Positions 7,289 through 14,880 of a stretch of DNA of 30,665 nucleotides are shown piece by piece (the stretch's first letter is position 1; each line of letters starts with the position of its first letter). This stretch comes from an uncultured Chlorobiota bacterium (GTDB lineage Bacteria > Bacteroidota > Ignavibacteria > UBA10030 > UBA6906): NCBI GenBank assembly GCA_900696645.1, contig CAADGV010000025.1:1-30665 (forward strand). Direction: 5' to 3'. Under the pieces are notes generated by a model. That model was given only the letters and a program-made list of their open reading frames with translations. It searched no databases and was not told the origin of the DNA. The translations under genes and the position numbers were made by a program.

Positions 7289-8259
7289 TTCACGACCGCT
7301 CCGCCGCAACTGCTTCCCGCTCCGGCAGTGCAGCCGTAACAATGTGAGCCGAATACAATCCTGCGCTCCAAAAGTTTGTCAAAGTTGAAATTCCAGATTG
7401 TATCCGGCGCTCCGTGGTTCACTCGCCATTCAAGCATCTGGTTAAAATCACAATCGTACAACGTCCCGTCATACCCCACGCTGATCAAACTTCTGCACAT
7501 TACTCCTTCTGCGGCCGTCGGGTTGAATGCGTTTATCAACTTCTCCATGTAGGACTCATACAACTCCGCCCGCTCAAGAAAATGCTTGAATCTGTTGATG
7601 GGCATGTTGGTAATGACGTACAGCCGGTTGAACGTGATGTTGTATCGCTTCCCTAACTCATCCTTGAATTGCTTCTCAATTGCTCCTTGCTCCGGCGGCA
7701 GGTACGCTCCCACAGGATTGTAGATGAGGTTCAGCAGGAGCCCGCTTCCGTCTCTTCCGTATCCAAGGGCATTAAGCTTGCGCAGCGATTCAAGGCTCTT
7801 TGCAAACACACCCTGGCCCCGTTGTGCATCGGTCTCATGTTCCTGGAAATACGGCAAGGAAGAGATTACCTCGCACTGATGATCACGGAAGAATTCGGGA
7901 AGGTGCTCCATGTTTTTACCGCTCACCGGGTGCGGGTCCAACGTCACGGTGAGGTTGTGCCGGACCATCACGTGTCTGCTGAGTGCCCTTGCCTCTGTGA
8001 CGAAATACTCAAAATGGTCATTCAACTCCGGGGCGCCGCCTGTGATGTCGAGATTTGTGATTTGAGGGTACAGACGAAGGATTTCCAGACAACGATCAAT
8101 GGCGGATTTATCCATCATTTCTGTGCGCTTCGGGCCGGCATCCACATGACAATGTTTGCACGCCTGGTTACAGAGCTTGCCGAGGTTTACCTGAATCGTG
8201 TCAATGCTGAGCGGACGTAGATTCAGGCGCGCTTCGGCTACGGTTTGTTCAAATACCAT
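7285..8259 (-). CDS. arsS: Radical SAM/Cys-rich protein, ArsS-type (arsenosugar biosynthesis family)
   Basis: Radical SAM enzyme of the family annotated as arsenosugar biosynthesis protein ArsS. The 4Fe-4S/SAM motif is C30-x3-C34-x2-C37 (CNQACKHC), followed by DITGGAPELN. The C-terminal half is DUF3641-like, with SVGYDGTLYDCDFNQMLEW and a cysteine-rich tail H-C307-Y-G-C310-TAGAGSS-C318. Some relatives carry selenocysteine in this tail; here the codons are ordinary cysteines. Length (324 aa) is typical. ATG 8259 has AAAGGA seven bases upstream. No ArsM methyltransferase is in the window, so a full arsenosugar pathway is not shown here. The DUF547 gene is translationally coupled downstream. Confidence 0.88.
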   Translation of the reverse strand: MVFEQTVAEARLNLRPLSIDTIQVNLGKLCNQACKHCHVDAGPKRTEMMDKSAIDRCLEILRLYPQITNLDITGGAPELNDHFEYFVTEARALSRHVMVRHNLTVTLDPHPVSGKNMEHLPEFFRDHQCEVISSLPYFQEHETDAQRGQGVFAKSLESLRKLNALGYGRDGSGLLLNLIYNPVGAYLPPEQGAIEKQFKDELGKRYNITFNRLYVITNMPINRFKHFLERAELYESYMEKLINAFNPTAAEGVMCRSLISVGYDGTLYDCDFNQMLEWRVNHGAPDTIWNFNFDKLLERRIVFGSHCYGCTAGAGSSCGGAVVK

Positions 8260-8324
8260 TGGTTATTCCTTTTGCTGACATTGCTCAACTGATGCCTTGC
8301 CTGAAAGCGCAGATGAAACGCCTT

Positions 8325-8427
8325 AACCACGAAGAACGCTGAGATCACAGAGAAAGAAACCTTTAATGTGTTCTCAATGTCAAGGTATTTCCTCCGCATT
8401 CTCTGCGCCTCTGCGATTGGTTTTTTT
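8325..8427. repeat. Imperfect inverted-repeat intergenic element (CACAGAG/CTCTGCG type)
   Basis: Between the arsS and TPR genes, one arm begins AACCACGAAGAACGCTGAG and continues to CACAGAGAAAGAAACC. The other arm contains CATTCTCTGCGCCTCTGCG and ends GATTGGTTTTTTT. Reverse-complemented, both arms read AACCA...CAGAG...CAGAGAA, so the block can fold into a long imperfect hairpin. Sequences of this style recur between genes in many environmental bacterial genomes. Only one copy is seen here, so its repeat status is from general knowledge. Confidence 0.55.
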
Positions 8428-8489
8428 GCCGAGTTTTCGTCCGCGTCTCTAGCAGCACCCATCTGGTCCACAGACCCCGTGTTCGGGAA

Positions 8490-9416
8490 TCAAGGGTTCT
8501 TGAATCGTGCGAGGGCTTCTTTCAAGTACGGCCTGGCAGTCAGATCAACACCATCAGTCAGGTACGTGAACGTTGCGAAGTGTTCATCGGAAGACAATAT
8601 CCTGCCAACTTCATCGAAAATCTCGTTGCGGTACAAAAAGTACGCGTCTGCCACAATTCTCTCGCGGTCGGCCCGCTCCATTGTTTCGCCGTTCAGTCTC
8701 ATGTCATTAACTATCCGGATGATCTGCGCCTGACAATCAGGCTGTCGCTTGTTCTGATACGCTGCCAACATCAGGTGACGAACGTATTGTTTTTGGTTGC
8801 CGCTGTTCACTGCATCGGTAAAATGCGCATTCGCCTCTTCAAGCGTGCCACCGCTATGTCCGGGATACAGCAACCAGAACCCGTACATGACATGCGCGTA
8901 CACATTCGCCGAATCGAGTCGAAGCGCTTCGCGGAAATGTTCTTCGACTTTCACACTTCGATCTCCTTCTTTGAACAGCAAATATCCAGCCCAGCCAATG
9001 TGAGCCCGGACTGTTGCGGCGTATTCTCTTCGTGTTGTGTCAATTGCGCGATGAAGCACGGGTGAGACCTTGTTCACAATATCGGAAAACGATTTTTCCG
9101 GCTGACTCCCTGTTCCGGAGATGCGGGCATTCCGCAGCCATTCCATTGCAAGGTCAACGTGAGCTTCGCGCTCGTCGCTGTTTAACTCAACGGCTTGCGT
9201 CATCGTATCCCATGCTTTGCTGTAGAGACCCGAGGCTGCAAGCTGTTGCGCTTCCGCCTTCAGTTCGGCCGCTTTGCTCTTGCGGGCCGCATTCTCCGAA
9301 ACCATGTTCACAATTTGACGGACGCCGAGGATCAGGGAAATAACTGCGGTGATGACGCCAATGATTTTCAGCGCTTTGGTTCCCATGCCGGCTTTTGCGG
9401 TTTTCTCATCTGCCAT
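8490..9416 (-). CDS. Membrane-anchored tetratricopeptide-repeat protein
   Basis: The protein has one N-terminal transmembrane helix (ALKIIGVITAVISLILGVRQ, about residues 14-33 from ATG 9416). Helical repeats follow: AEAQQLAASGLYSKAWDTMT and QAVELNSDEREAHVDLAMEW, then a later pair around FREALRLDSANVYAHVMYGF and ANAHFTDAVNSGNQKQYVRH. These have the alternating small/aromatic pattern of TPR units. TPR domains scaffold protein complexes; no enzymatic motif is visible. A longer frame from 9473 exists, but its extra residues look non-conserved. The bulk of the protein would face the periplasm or cytoplasm depending on topology. It stands alone, 131 bases after the GDPD gene and on the same strand. 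Confidence 0.7.
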   Translation of the reverse strand: MADEKTAKAGMGTKALKIIGVITAVISLILGVRQIVNMVSENAARKSKAAELKAEAQQLAASGLYSKAWDTMTQAVELNSDEREAHVDLAMEWLRNARISGTGSQPEKSFSDIVNKVSPVLHRAIDTTRREYAATVRAHIGWAGYLLFKEGDRSVKVEEHFREALRLDSANVYAHVMYGFWLLYPGHSGGTLEEANAHFTDAVNSGNQKQYVRHLMLAAYQNKRQPDCQAQIIRIVNDMRLNGETMERADRERIVADAYFLYRNEIFDEVGRILSSDEHFATFTYLTDGVDLTARPYLKEALARFKNP

Positions 9417-9546
9417 AGTTATACTGTTGACCTTTGCCTTTTGTGGAAAATCGTGGCGCTCAAACGCTGACAAAGCTATTCATTTTCCACCAATTCGTCA
9501 AACGCTGATAGGATTTGTTTCGTGAAAGGAAGCGGAGGGCTGATCC

Positions 9547-10380
9547 TTACTTGGGGTCCCGCGTTGAATCGAGAATATGTTTCAAAAGATCGGGCCTGTC
9601 TGTTTCGATTCCATCGACGCCAAACCCTATTGCCTTCCGCATTGTCTTTTCATCATCAACTCCCCATGCAACCACCTTGTATCCGCGTCGATGCGCCTCT
9701 TCAACGAAGGAGGATGACAAGAGAAGATAATGCGGTTGAAGGTATTCAGCATCAACATCAAACACACTCCCAGCAGAAACCCCCGTCCCGACAATGAGAT
9801 GCATCCAGGGAATCCTGAACGCGTACACAAACAGCCGCGGAATATCCGGCGCCAGGTTCTTGAAGTGTTCAATCACTTCCATCTCAAATGATTTGAGAAT
9901 GATGTGCCGTTGCTTGCCGCTTTCAACGATCTTCTGCACGAGTTGTGCCTCAACGCTTCCGTCATCGGAACTCCCTTTCAGCTCTGCAATCAGAAGAAGG
10001 CTCGAGTCAAGCAACGCGAGAACTTCCTCCAACGTCGGGATTTTCTCACCGGCAAATCTTGCGTCAAACCAACTGCCCGCGTCGAGCGTACGCAGTTCGG
10101 AGAGTGTTTTCTCTGCAACTTTCCCCTTGCCGCTTGTTGTCCGATTGACGGTTGCATCGTGCATGACAACAAAGTGGTCGTCCTTCGTCGCCCGCAGATC
10201 AATCTCCAATACATCAATCTTCATTGCTATGGCGGCACGAAATGACGCGAGAGTGTTCTCCGGTGCAACCAGCGGCGCTCCCCTGTGTGCAATGATGTGC
10301 GGCTCTGACTGTTGTTGTCCCGAAGCCGAAGCGGTGAGCAGAATGATTATCAAACCAATAATGGAATACCGACTCTTCAC
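9547..10380 (-). CDS. Glycerophosphodiester phosphodiesterase, exported
   Basis: GDPD-family TIM-barrel enzyme that hydrolyses glycerophosphodiesters to glycerol-3-phosphate and an alcohol. Visible motifs are IIAHRGAPLVAPENTLASF (catalytic H-R and metal-binding E-N), VLEIDLRATKDDHFVVMHD (metal ligands E/D and second catalytic H), then TTSGKG, and near the end GVDGIETDRPD. An N-terminal signal (SIIGLIIILLTASASGQ) indicates export. Length, 277 aa, fits bacterial GlpQ/UgpQ-like enzymes. The start is GTG 10380, with GAAGG upstream. It is preceded by a 310-base gap with strong secondary structure, so it may have its own leader or promoter. Confidence 0.9.
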   Translation of the reverse strand: MKSRYSIIGLIIILLTASASGQQQSEPHIIAHRGAPLVAPENTLASFRAAIAMKIDVLEIDLRATKDDHFVVMHDATVNRTTSGKGKVAEKTLSELRTLDAGSWFDARFAGEKIPTLEEVLALLDSSLLLIAELKGSSDDGSVEAQLVQKIVESGKQRHIILKSFEMEVIEHFKNLAPDIPRLFVYAFRIPWMHLIVGTGVSAGSVFDVDAEYLQPHYLLLSSSFVEEAHRRGYKVVAWGVDDEKTMRKAIGFGVDGIETDRPDLLKHILDSTRDPK

Positions 10381-10530
10381 CTTCTCACACCTTCTTCATT
10401 GTTTATGGCGATACGGGCTGTCGCAATCTCGCAATTGCATTCTTCCGCAATTCCGAGTTACACGTAAGGAAGGACAAACGGAAATGGAGAACAAGAACAT
10501 CTGAATGAAGAGAGAGGGAAGAGGAGAAAA

Positions 10531-10688
10531 TGCCCGGTGCAACCAACCCGACGCCACCATCAAAACGCCGGATTGATTGCCCCGTAAAGGGTTGGTCCAC
10601 CGGGCACACGTATTCGTTGGAAAGAAATGGCGCTAATGAATACGGCTGCCGGTGGATTTGGTTTCGTCGGGCGATCATTTTGCGGCAG
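10531..10688 (-). ncRNA. Candidate structured RNA or palindromic element: three consecutive stem-loops
   Basis: Three inverted repeats lie end to end in the gap 10381-10690. Stem 1: TGCCCGGTG plus ACCAACCC (10531-10549) pairs with GGGTTGGT plus CACCGGGCA (10589-10606), 17 pairs with one small internal loop and a 39-base apical loop. Stem 2: CGTATTC (10609-10615) with GAATACG (10638-10644). Stem 3: CTGCCG (10646-10651) with CGGCAG (10683-10688). Neither side has a T-tract, so a simple terminator is unlikely. On the minus strand it lies between the phosphatase stop and the GDPD gene. I do not recognise it as a known riboswitch. The remainder, 10381-10530, shows no gene. Confidence 0.4.
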
Positions 10689-10690
10689 GA

Positions 10691-11203
10691 TTAGGGTGAC
10701 TTCGCCCCATATTGGAGTTGCAGAAGCCGGTTCGCATTTTTGCGGAGAGTAAGAATGAACATCCTGTCGAATTCCGTGCCGCCGATTGTTGGAGGCGGGC
10801 TAAAGCCAAACGCTTCAATGATTTGCGGAACAGTATCAGAGTGCCCGACGACAAGCAATTTCTGCCCCGATCGCGAGCGAAGCGAATCGACAAGACGCTG
10901 CGTTTCGGCTAAAGGAATTTGAACGAGCGGCAACGAATGGGCGACCCTGAGAGACTCTGCGGTTTGCTGCGTTCGCAATTTTTCGGTTACGAAGATCGTC
11001 TGGATCCCGGCTGAATCGAGGGCATGCCTGAGGGCGCCCGCTCGCTGAAATCCCGGCAGCGAAAGCGGAGTCGTATCAGTGTTGTTCAGCCGTTCGGCAT
11101 GACGCACAAGAACGATGGTTGTCACTGTTGATGAACAACATCCGCCGAGGATGAGAGACAAAACCACCAGCGCCGCCAGAATTAGAGAAGCAGAATCCTT
11201 CAT
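10691..11203 (-). CDS. Histidine phosphatase superfamily lipoprotein (SixA/PGM-like)
   Basis: The N-terminal signal ends in a lipobox (LILGGC, then CSS), so the mature protein is probably lipid-anchored at cysteine. The phosphatase core starts with IVLVRHAERLN, carrying the R-H-A/G-E catalytic motif. It continues with LSLPGFQRAGAL, the TEKLRTQQTAE segment (arginine ligand), and LLVVGHSDTVPQII with the second catalytic histidine. Length of about 170 aa fits the small SixA-like members. ATG 11203 is chosen because AGGTGA lies about five bases upstream; a GTG at 11212 abuts the preceding gene. It follows the Lgt-like gene directly, so both are likely one transcript. The substrate is unknown. Confidence 0.85.
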   Translation of the reverse strand: MKDSASLILAALVVLSLILGGCCSSTVTTIVLVRHAERLNNTDTTPLSLPGFQRAGALRHALDSAGIQTIFVTEKLRTQQTAESLRVAHSLPLVQIPLAETQRLVDSLRSRSGQKLLVVGHSDTVPQIIEAFGFSPPPTIGGTEFDRMFILTLRKNANRLLQLQYGAKSP

Positions 11204-11212
11204 GATCTTCAC

Positions 11213-12076
11213 CTATTGTTGTACAACGGCCGGTTGCCGGACAGAAAAGCGATCACGCTTCGTTGCAAACGCATAGCCTGCAACTGCTGCGCTGCATACA
11301 AAAATGATCAACGACATGAGTTGACCCGTCGAGAGAACTCCGATAAACCCGCGGCTCACATCTCCCCGGAAGAATTCGATGCTGAAGCGCAGAAGCGAGA
11401 ACGCCATCCAATACAAACAAAACAACGTTCCGGCAGGCAATTCATATCGACGCCATAGCTTTGTGAATACGATGAAGAGTGCAAGGCCTTTCAAAGAGCC
11501 GTAGAGTTGAACCGGATGAATGGGCAGCGAAAGTGACGCAAGCGGATCGATCAAGCCCTCCTTCACTTGCGCGGCAAAGGGAAAGCTCCCGTGAGGAAAT
11601 GACACCCCCCACGCAACAGAAGTCAGCGTTCCGTAATCATCGCCGTTGAGAAAACAACTTATTCTCCCGAAGAAGATTCCGATTCCGGCACAACTTGCAA
11701 TCACATCAAGATACCGAAGGGCCGGTTGGCGTTTCAGTCTGAAACAGATGAGAAGAGCGGCAGTTCCGCCGATGTAGGCTCCCCACGAAACAGTCGCCCC
11801 GTTCAAATCGAACAGCATGGAAGGATTGAAGAGAACCCGATCGTAGTGGGTCAGAAGGAAAAACAAGCGCGCCCCGATCATCCCACCCAACGTTCCCCAA
11901 ATCACGCCGCCGAGAGCATGATACCGGGAGAGGCCCTCTTCGCTGCTTCTGCGCACGAAGAGAACTGCGCACACAGCAATAGCAACGGCATACACGAACG
12001 CCGGATCAGGAACGAGGTACGAGAATATATTCGTGCCGAATGTCGCGTTCAGGCTTTCAACGATCCGCGGACGCAC
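11213..12076 (-). CDS. Divergent prolipoprotein diacylglyceryl transferase (Lgt) homologue
   Basis: Polytopic membrane protein of the Lgt family, which moves diacylglycerol from phosphatidylglycerol to a cysteine thiol. About seven hydrophobic segments are visible. The family signature region reads FGRISCFLNGDDYG: the arginine is kept, but the usual GNFxNxE pattern is changed (Cys for the first Asn, Asp for Glu). The HPxxLYE-type box reads HPVQLYGS, lacking the glutamate. RFSIEFFRGD matches the C-terminal R-x-x-x-E-F-x-R motif. Length, 287 aa, is normal. The start is GTG 12076, inside the last 20 bases of the M36 peptidase gene, so translation is coupled. The altered residues suggest a paralogue with a special substrate rather than the housekeeping enzyme. 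Confidence 0.8.
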   Translation of the reverse strand: MRPRIVESLNATFGTNIFSYLVPDPAFVYAVAIAVCAVLFVRRSSEEGLSRYHALGGVIWGTLGGMIGARLFFLLTHYDRVLFNPSMLFDLNGATVSWGAYIGGTAALLICFRLKRQPALRYLDVIASCAGIGIFFGRISCFLNGDDYGTLTSVAWGVSFPHGSFPFAAQVKEGLIDPLASLSLPIHPVQLYGSLKGLALFIVFTKLWRRYELPAGTLFCLYWMAFSLLRFSIEFFRGDVSRGFIGVLSTGQLMSLIIFVCSAAVAGYAFATKRDRFSVRQPAVVQQ

Positions 12077-14453
12077 GGGCAGATTCTTTCTGCTTGATCA
12101 TTCTGCGCCAAACGGCTGCGCCGAGCAGTGGTATCAGAGTGATCAATGCAAACGGTTTCGGATTTTCCCTTGCAGATGCCGAGCACGCACACTCGCATTG
12201 CCCGCTTTCGTTAATTACGGCTCTGCCGGGCGGCCTTACTCCGCCAAACCCACTGCGACGGATGTTGCCACCTTCGTTATTCGTTGTCGTCAGGCGATAG
12301 AAGAGTTGATCCTGCATTCTCAGTGTGTTCCAGTTCGCGGCGGGAATCTGCCATGCGGCTGTTCCGCCTGCACCGGCAACAATCCCTCCCTGCGATCCGC
12401 TGGAAATGAGATTCACCGTAAATGCCTCGTCATTCGCCACTTCAACGATAAAACGCGTATTGAACGGCCTGTTTGTCTGGTCGGCATTGTCGCCGCTGAA
12501 CGTGTAATCACGTCCCGTCCAGACCGTAAACGTCGGACCTGCGGCATCATTCCGATCCAAGAAATCATCGTTGATGTCGATGACAGCTTCCCTGTCCTCC
12601 AGGAACATGCCAGCCCGCGCAAAGCCGCTGAGTACTTTATGTATTGAACGCGATGAGTCGTACCGCGGGACAAGTTGTTGCATGAGATTCAGGAAGGAGT
12701 CGTGCACCCGCCTGTGTGTCATACCGTTCAGAACCCCGACACCCGCTTGCGCCATAGCCGCAATAAGATTGAAGTTCATGCTGAATGCGCCTATCGCACT
12801 CTCGTCGAGCAGTTCCTGCCGTCCGTTCCAGAGAGCCCAGCAGATAATCTGGCCGTTGCTGTGGGGAAAACCATCTCCGAAATTCACGATATGTTCGGGG
12901 AAAATGTCCAATGCCTCGGCTTGCCGCGGCACGAAACTGCTTTGCACGGGAGCGGCACAATTTCCCGCCCAGAATGCTCCGAAGGTGTCGGTATTGAAAT
13001 TGGTGTTTGCCCAATAGTCGGCAATGCCTTCGTTGATTGATCCGATGATCGTGCCGCCTGCCGCATTGTATTGCAGACGATTGAGAAGATGGCCGAATTC
13101 ATGAGCAATAACCGTGGCATCAATGGCCGAGTTGAAGAAATCATTGCATGTTGCGGCGGTTCCCGTGGTTGCCGATCCGATGCCGAATGTGAGCGAATTT
13201 GTTCCGCTTGCACAGGCATTGTTGATTCCGAAGCCGCACGGATTGTTGTGGTTGACTGTTGCCGTGATGAACGGGAATGCCTGACTTCCCCACGCCTCGT
13301 AGTTCTTTCTCATCTCATGCACCCACGCGAAGACGTTCACTTCCTGAAAGCGCGAGTTGTAGTTCGTTTGATTCGTTCGGTTTACAACAGTGCCGTTAAT
13401 CGGATTCACATTGAAGTTCGCCTCGCCCGAACCCGACGCAATCGTTAGGTCGCCCGTACTCACGCCGTCGGCACCGTTGTTGTTCACATCCAGAACATTA
13501 TTCAACCGCAGCCGGTACTGATTGCCGGACGGGGCATCCACTTCGAACGTCAGCTCCCGCGTGCCCGCGTTCGGGCTCGGATTGAACACGAGCCCTCGAG
13601 CAGCGTCAAACGAGAACAACGGCTCAAGCTGCAACACATTGCCGTTATCGGCATCCACCCAAACTTCATACGGACCGTCTTCCGCGGAGATTTCCATCTT
13701 CCACGCGTACTTCAGGCCCGAGCCGTACGGCAGTATTACCTTCTTCGGGGGAACGGAAACACCGGTTGATTTCGAAGTCTTGTTGATATGCTGCTCGGCC
13801 GCTTGTTGTGCCCGTGCAGCATCGAGCCGTTCTCTGTTCGTGATATTTACAGTATGGAAAACACGCCCTGACAGCGACGTGACCATCCCCGAGCGAACGG
13901 TTGCTACAATCCCTGCATCTTCTATCTTGATTCCCCGAAAGAGCTGGTCGAACACAAACGCCTCCGACGGACGGTTCATTTGTTTACGGAGATCGTTCGA
14001 AAACTCGCCGATTGCCTCCTCGGTTGCCTTGTTGATTTGACCGAACCGGCCCTTGATACGCCGCCGTGTTGTATCCTCCATCATCTTGATCTCCCGTTCC
14101 ATCATTTCGCTGTTGGCCCGACGCGGCGGAACAACTTTGAAGTATCTCAATTCCTCCGCAGGACGTTTCCAGTTTATGCTTGAGAGCACGGCTTCCACAA
14201 CCGAGCGGACTTCTTCCTGTTTTCCTCCTGTTTTTGCGTTGTCGGATGACAGCGTCAGGCTGAAATAGTCTCCATCAAACATCGGCAACGTGCCGGTGCC
14301 TTGGTACGCCACAGCCCGAGCATCAAGCTCAAGCTTGCTTCGATCAAGGGGCGGAGTATAAATTGGAGTGACTCTGTACGGCACTTGAGTAAATGCCTGG
14401 TACACAGAGACAAAAAGAAGGCCGGTGAGCAGGAAACGATGGCGGGTGCGCAT
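12057..14453 (-). CDS. Secreted M36 (fungalysin-type) zinc metallopeptidase with Cys/TM/Arg C-terminal tail
   Basis: A signal peptide (FLLTGLLFVSVYQAFTQ) is followed by a propeptide with FTP/PepSY-like features up to about residue 290. The M36 catalytic domain has the zinc motif H451-E-F-G-H455 and the downstream ligand in NEGIADYWAN (E475). A beta-rich segment follows to about 740. The last ~48 residues comprise GQCECACSA (C753, C755, C757), a hydrophobic stretch PFALITLIPLLGAAVW, and RRMIKQK. This tripartite tail resembles MYXO-CTERM/GlyGly-CTERM-type sorting signals rather than the type IX domain of the other secreted proteins here. ATG 14453 has GAGAGGAG seven bases upstream and matches the signal peptide; a longer frame from 14513 lacks both. 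The end overlaps the Lgt-like gene. Confidence 0.88.
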   Translation of the reverse strand: MRTRHRFLLTGLLFVSVYQAFTQVPYRVTPIYTPPLDRSKLELDARAVAYQGTGTLPMFDGDYFSLTLSSDNAKTGGKQEEVRSVVEAVLSSINWKRPAEELRYFKVVPPRRANSEMMEREIKMMEDTTRRRIKGRFGQINKATEEAIGEFSNDLRKQMNRPSEAFVFDQLFRGIKIEDAGIVATVRSGMVTSLSGRVFHTVNITNRERLDAARAQQAAEQHINKTSKSTGVSVPPKKVILPYGSGLKYAWKMEISAEDGPYEVWVDADNGNVLQLEPLFSFDAARGLVFNPSPNAGTRELTFEVDAPSGNQYRLRLNNVLDVNNNGADGVSTGDLTIASGSGEANFNVNPINGTVVNRTNQTNYNSRFQEVNVFAWVHEMRKNYEAWGSQAFPFITATVNHNNPCGFGINNACASGTNSLTFGIGSATTGTAATCNDFFNSAIDATVIAHEFGHLLNRLQYNAAGGTIIGSINEGIADYWANTNFNTDTFGAFWAGNCAAPVQSSFVPRQAEALDIFPEHIVNFGDGFPHSNGQIICWALWNGRQELLDESAIGAFSMNFNLIAAMAQAGVGVLNGMTHRRVHDSFLNLMQQLVPRYDSSRSIHKVLSGFARAGMFLEDREAVIDINDDFLDRNDAAGPTFTVWTGRDYTFSGDNADQTNRPFNTRFIVEVANDEAFTVNLISSGSQGGIVAGAGGTAAWQIPAANWNTLRMQDQLFYRLTTTNNEGGNIRRSGFGGVRPPGRAVINESGQCECACSASARENPKPFALITLIPLLGAAVWRRMIKQKESARASADR

Positions 14454-14478
14454 AGGAACTCTCCTCTCGCAGGTTGAA

Positions 14479-14502
14479 GTGAAACAATCGTGATTGTTAC
14501 AC
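14479..14502. promoter_or_regulatory. Palindromic operator candidate upstream of the M36 peptidase
   Basis: AACAATC-GT-GATTGTT (14483-14498) is a perfect palindrome. After one mismatch it extends outward to GTG and CAC at the edges, giving 11 of 12 matched pairs over 24 bases. It lies 26-49 bases upstream of the peptidase ATG, just before the ribosome site. A dimeric repressor or activator site is the likeliest reading; the regulator is unknown. Confidence 0.5.
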
Positions 14503-14880
14503 CTCGGAACCAACCTTTACTGCATATGTGAAGAACATGGCGGTTCTGGGGACTGCGCGAATATATGAGGGCAAAAAGCAAAATGCAAGTGCACACATTG
14601 GTTACAATAAGTGCCAGGGCTTCGCGCTGCTTGAAACGGATATGAATTCGACTTAATCAACTAAACCGTTTTGTGCAGAACTCATCCAACAAACAACGGT
14701 GTTTGTGACGGCCTGACTTTCGTTGTTCATATCTGATAAGAGCATCTTGAAGCAACACATTGTGCATATTGCGGTTACGATGCTTTCTGTGTTCATTATA
14801 AAGCACGATTTCAAGGAACCGACGCCATCCTTCGGTCGTTAATGAATGGAATAATGCTCCGCCAATCTGAATAGAATCTC
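14503..14880. other. Divergent intergenic region, no gene seen
   Basis: The space between the minus-strand M36 gene and the plus-strand efflux operon holds no convincing ORF or RNA gene. A TATAAA at 14797-14802 lacks a good -35 partner. The region presumably holds the divergent promoters. Confidence 0.5.

Noticed and set aside
7285-7342. Longer start (7342) for the DUF547 protein
   Set aside because: The extra residues lie entirely inside the arsS 3' end; the ATG in the ATGA overlap at 7288 begins directly before the signal peptide.
10403-10678. Minus-strand open frame of 91 codons in the gap before the GDPD gene
   Set aside because: It covers the three stem-loops, has no family resemblance and no good start site; the open frame is probably chance.
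14774-14802. Promoter for the RND operon with TATAAA at 14797
   Set aside because: The hexamer at the expected -35 distance (GTTACG) is a poor match, so it is not listed as a feature.
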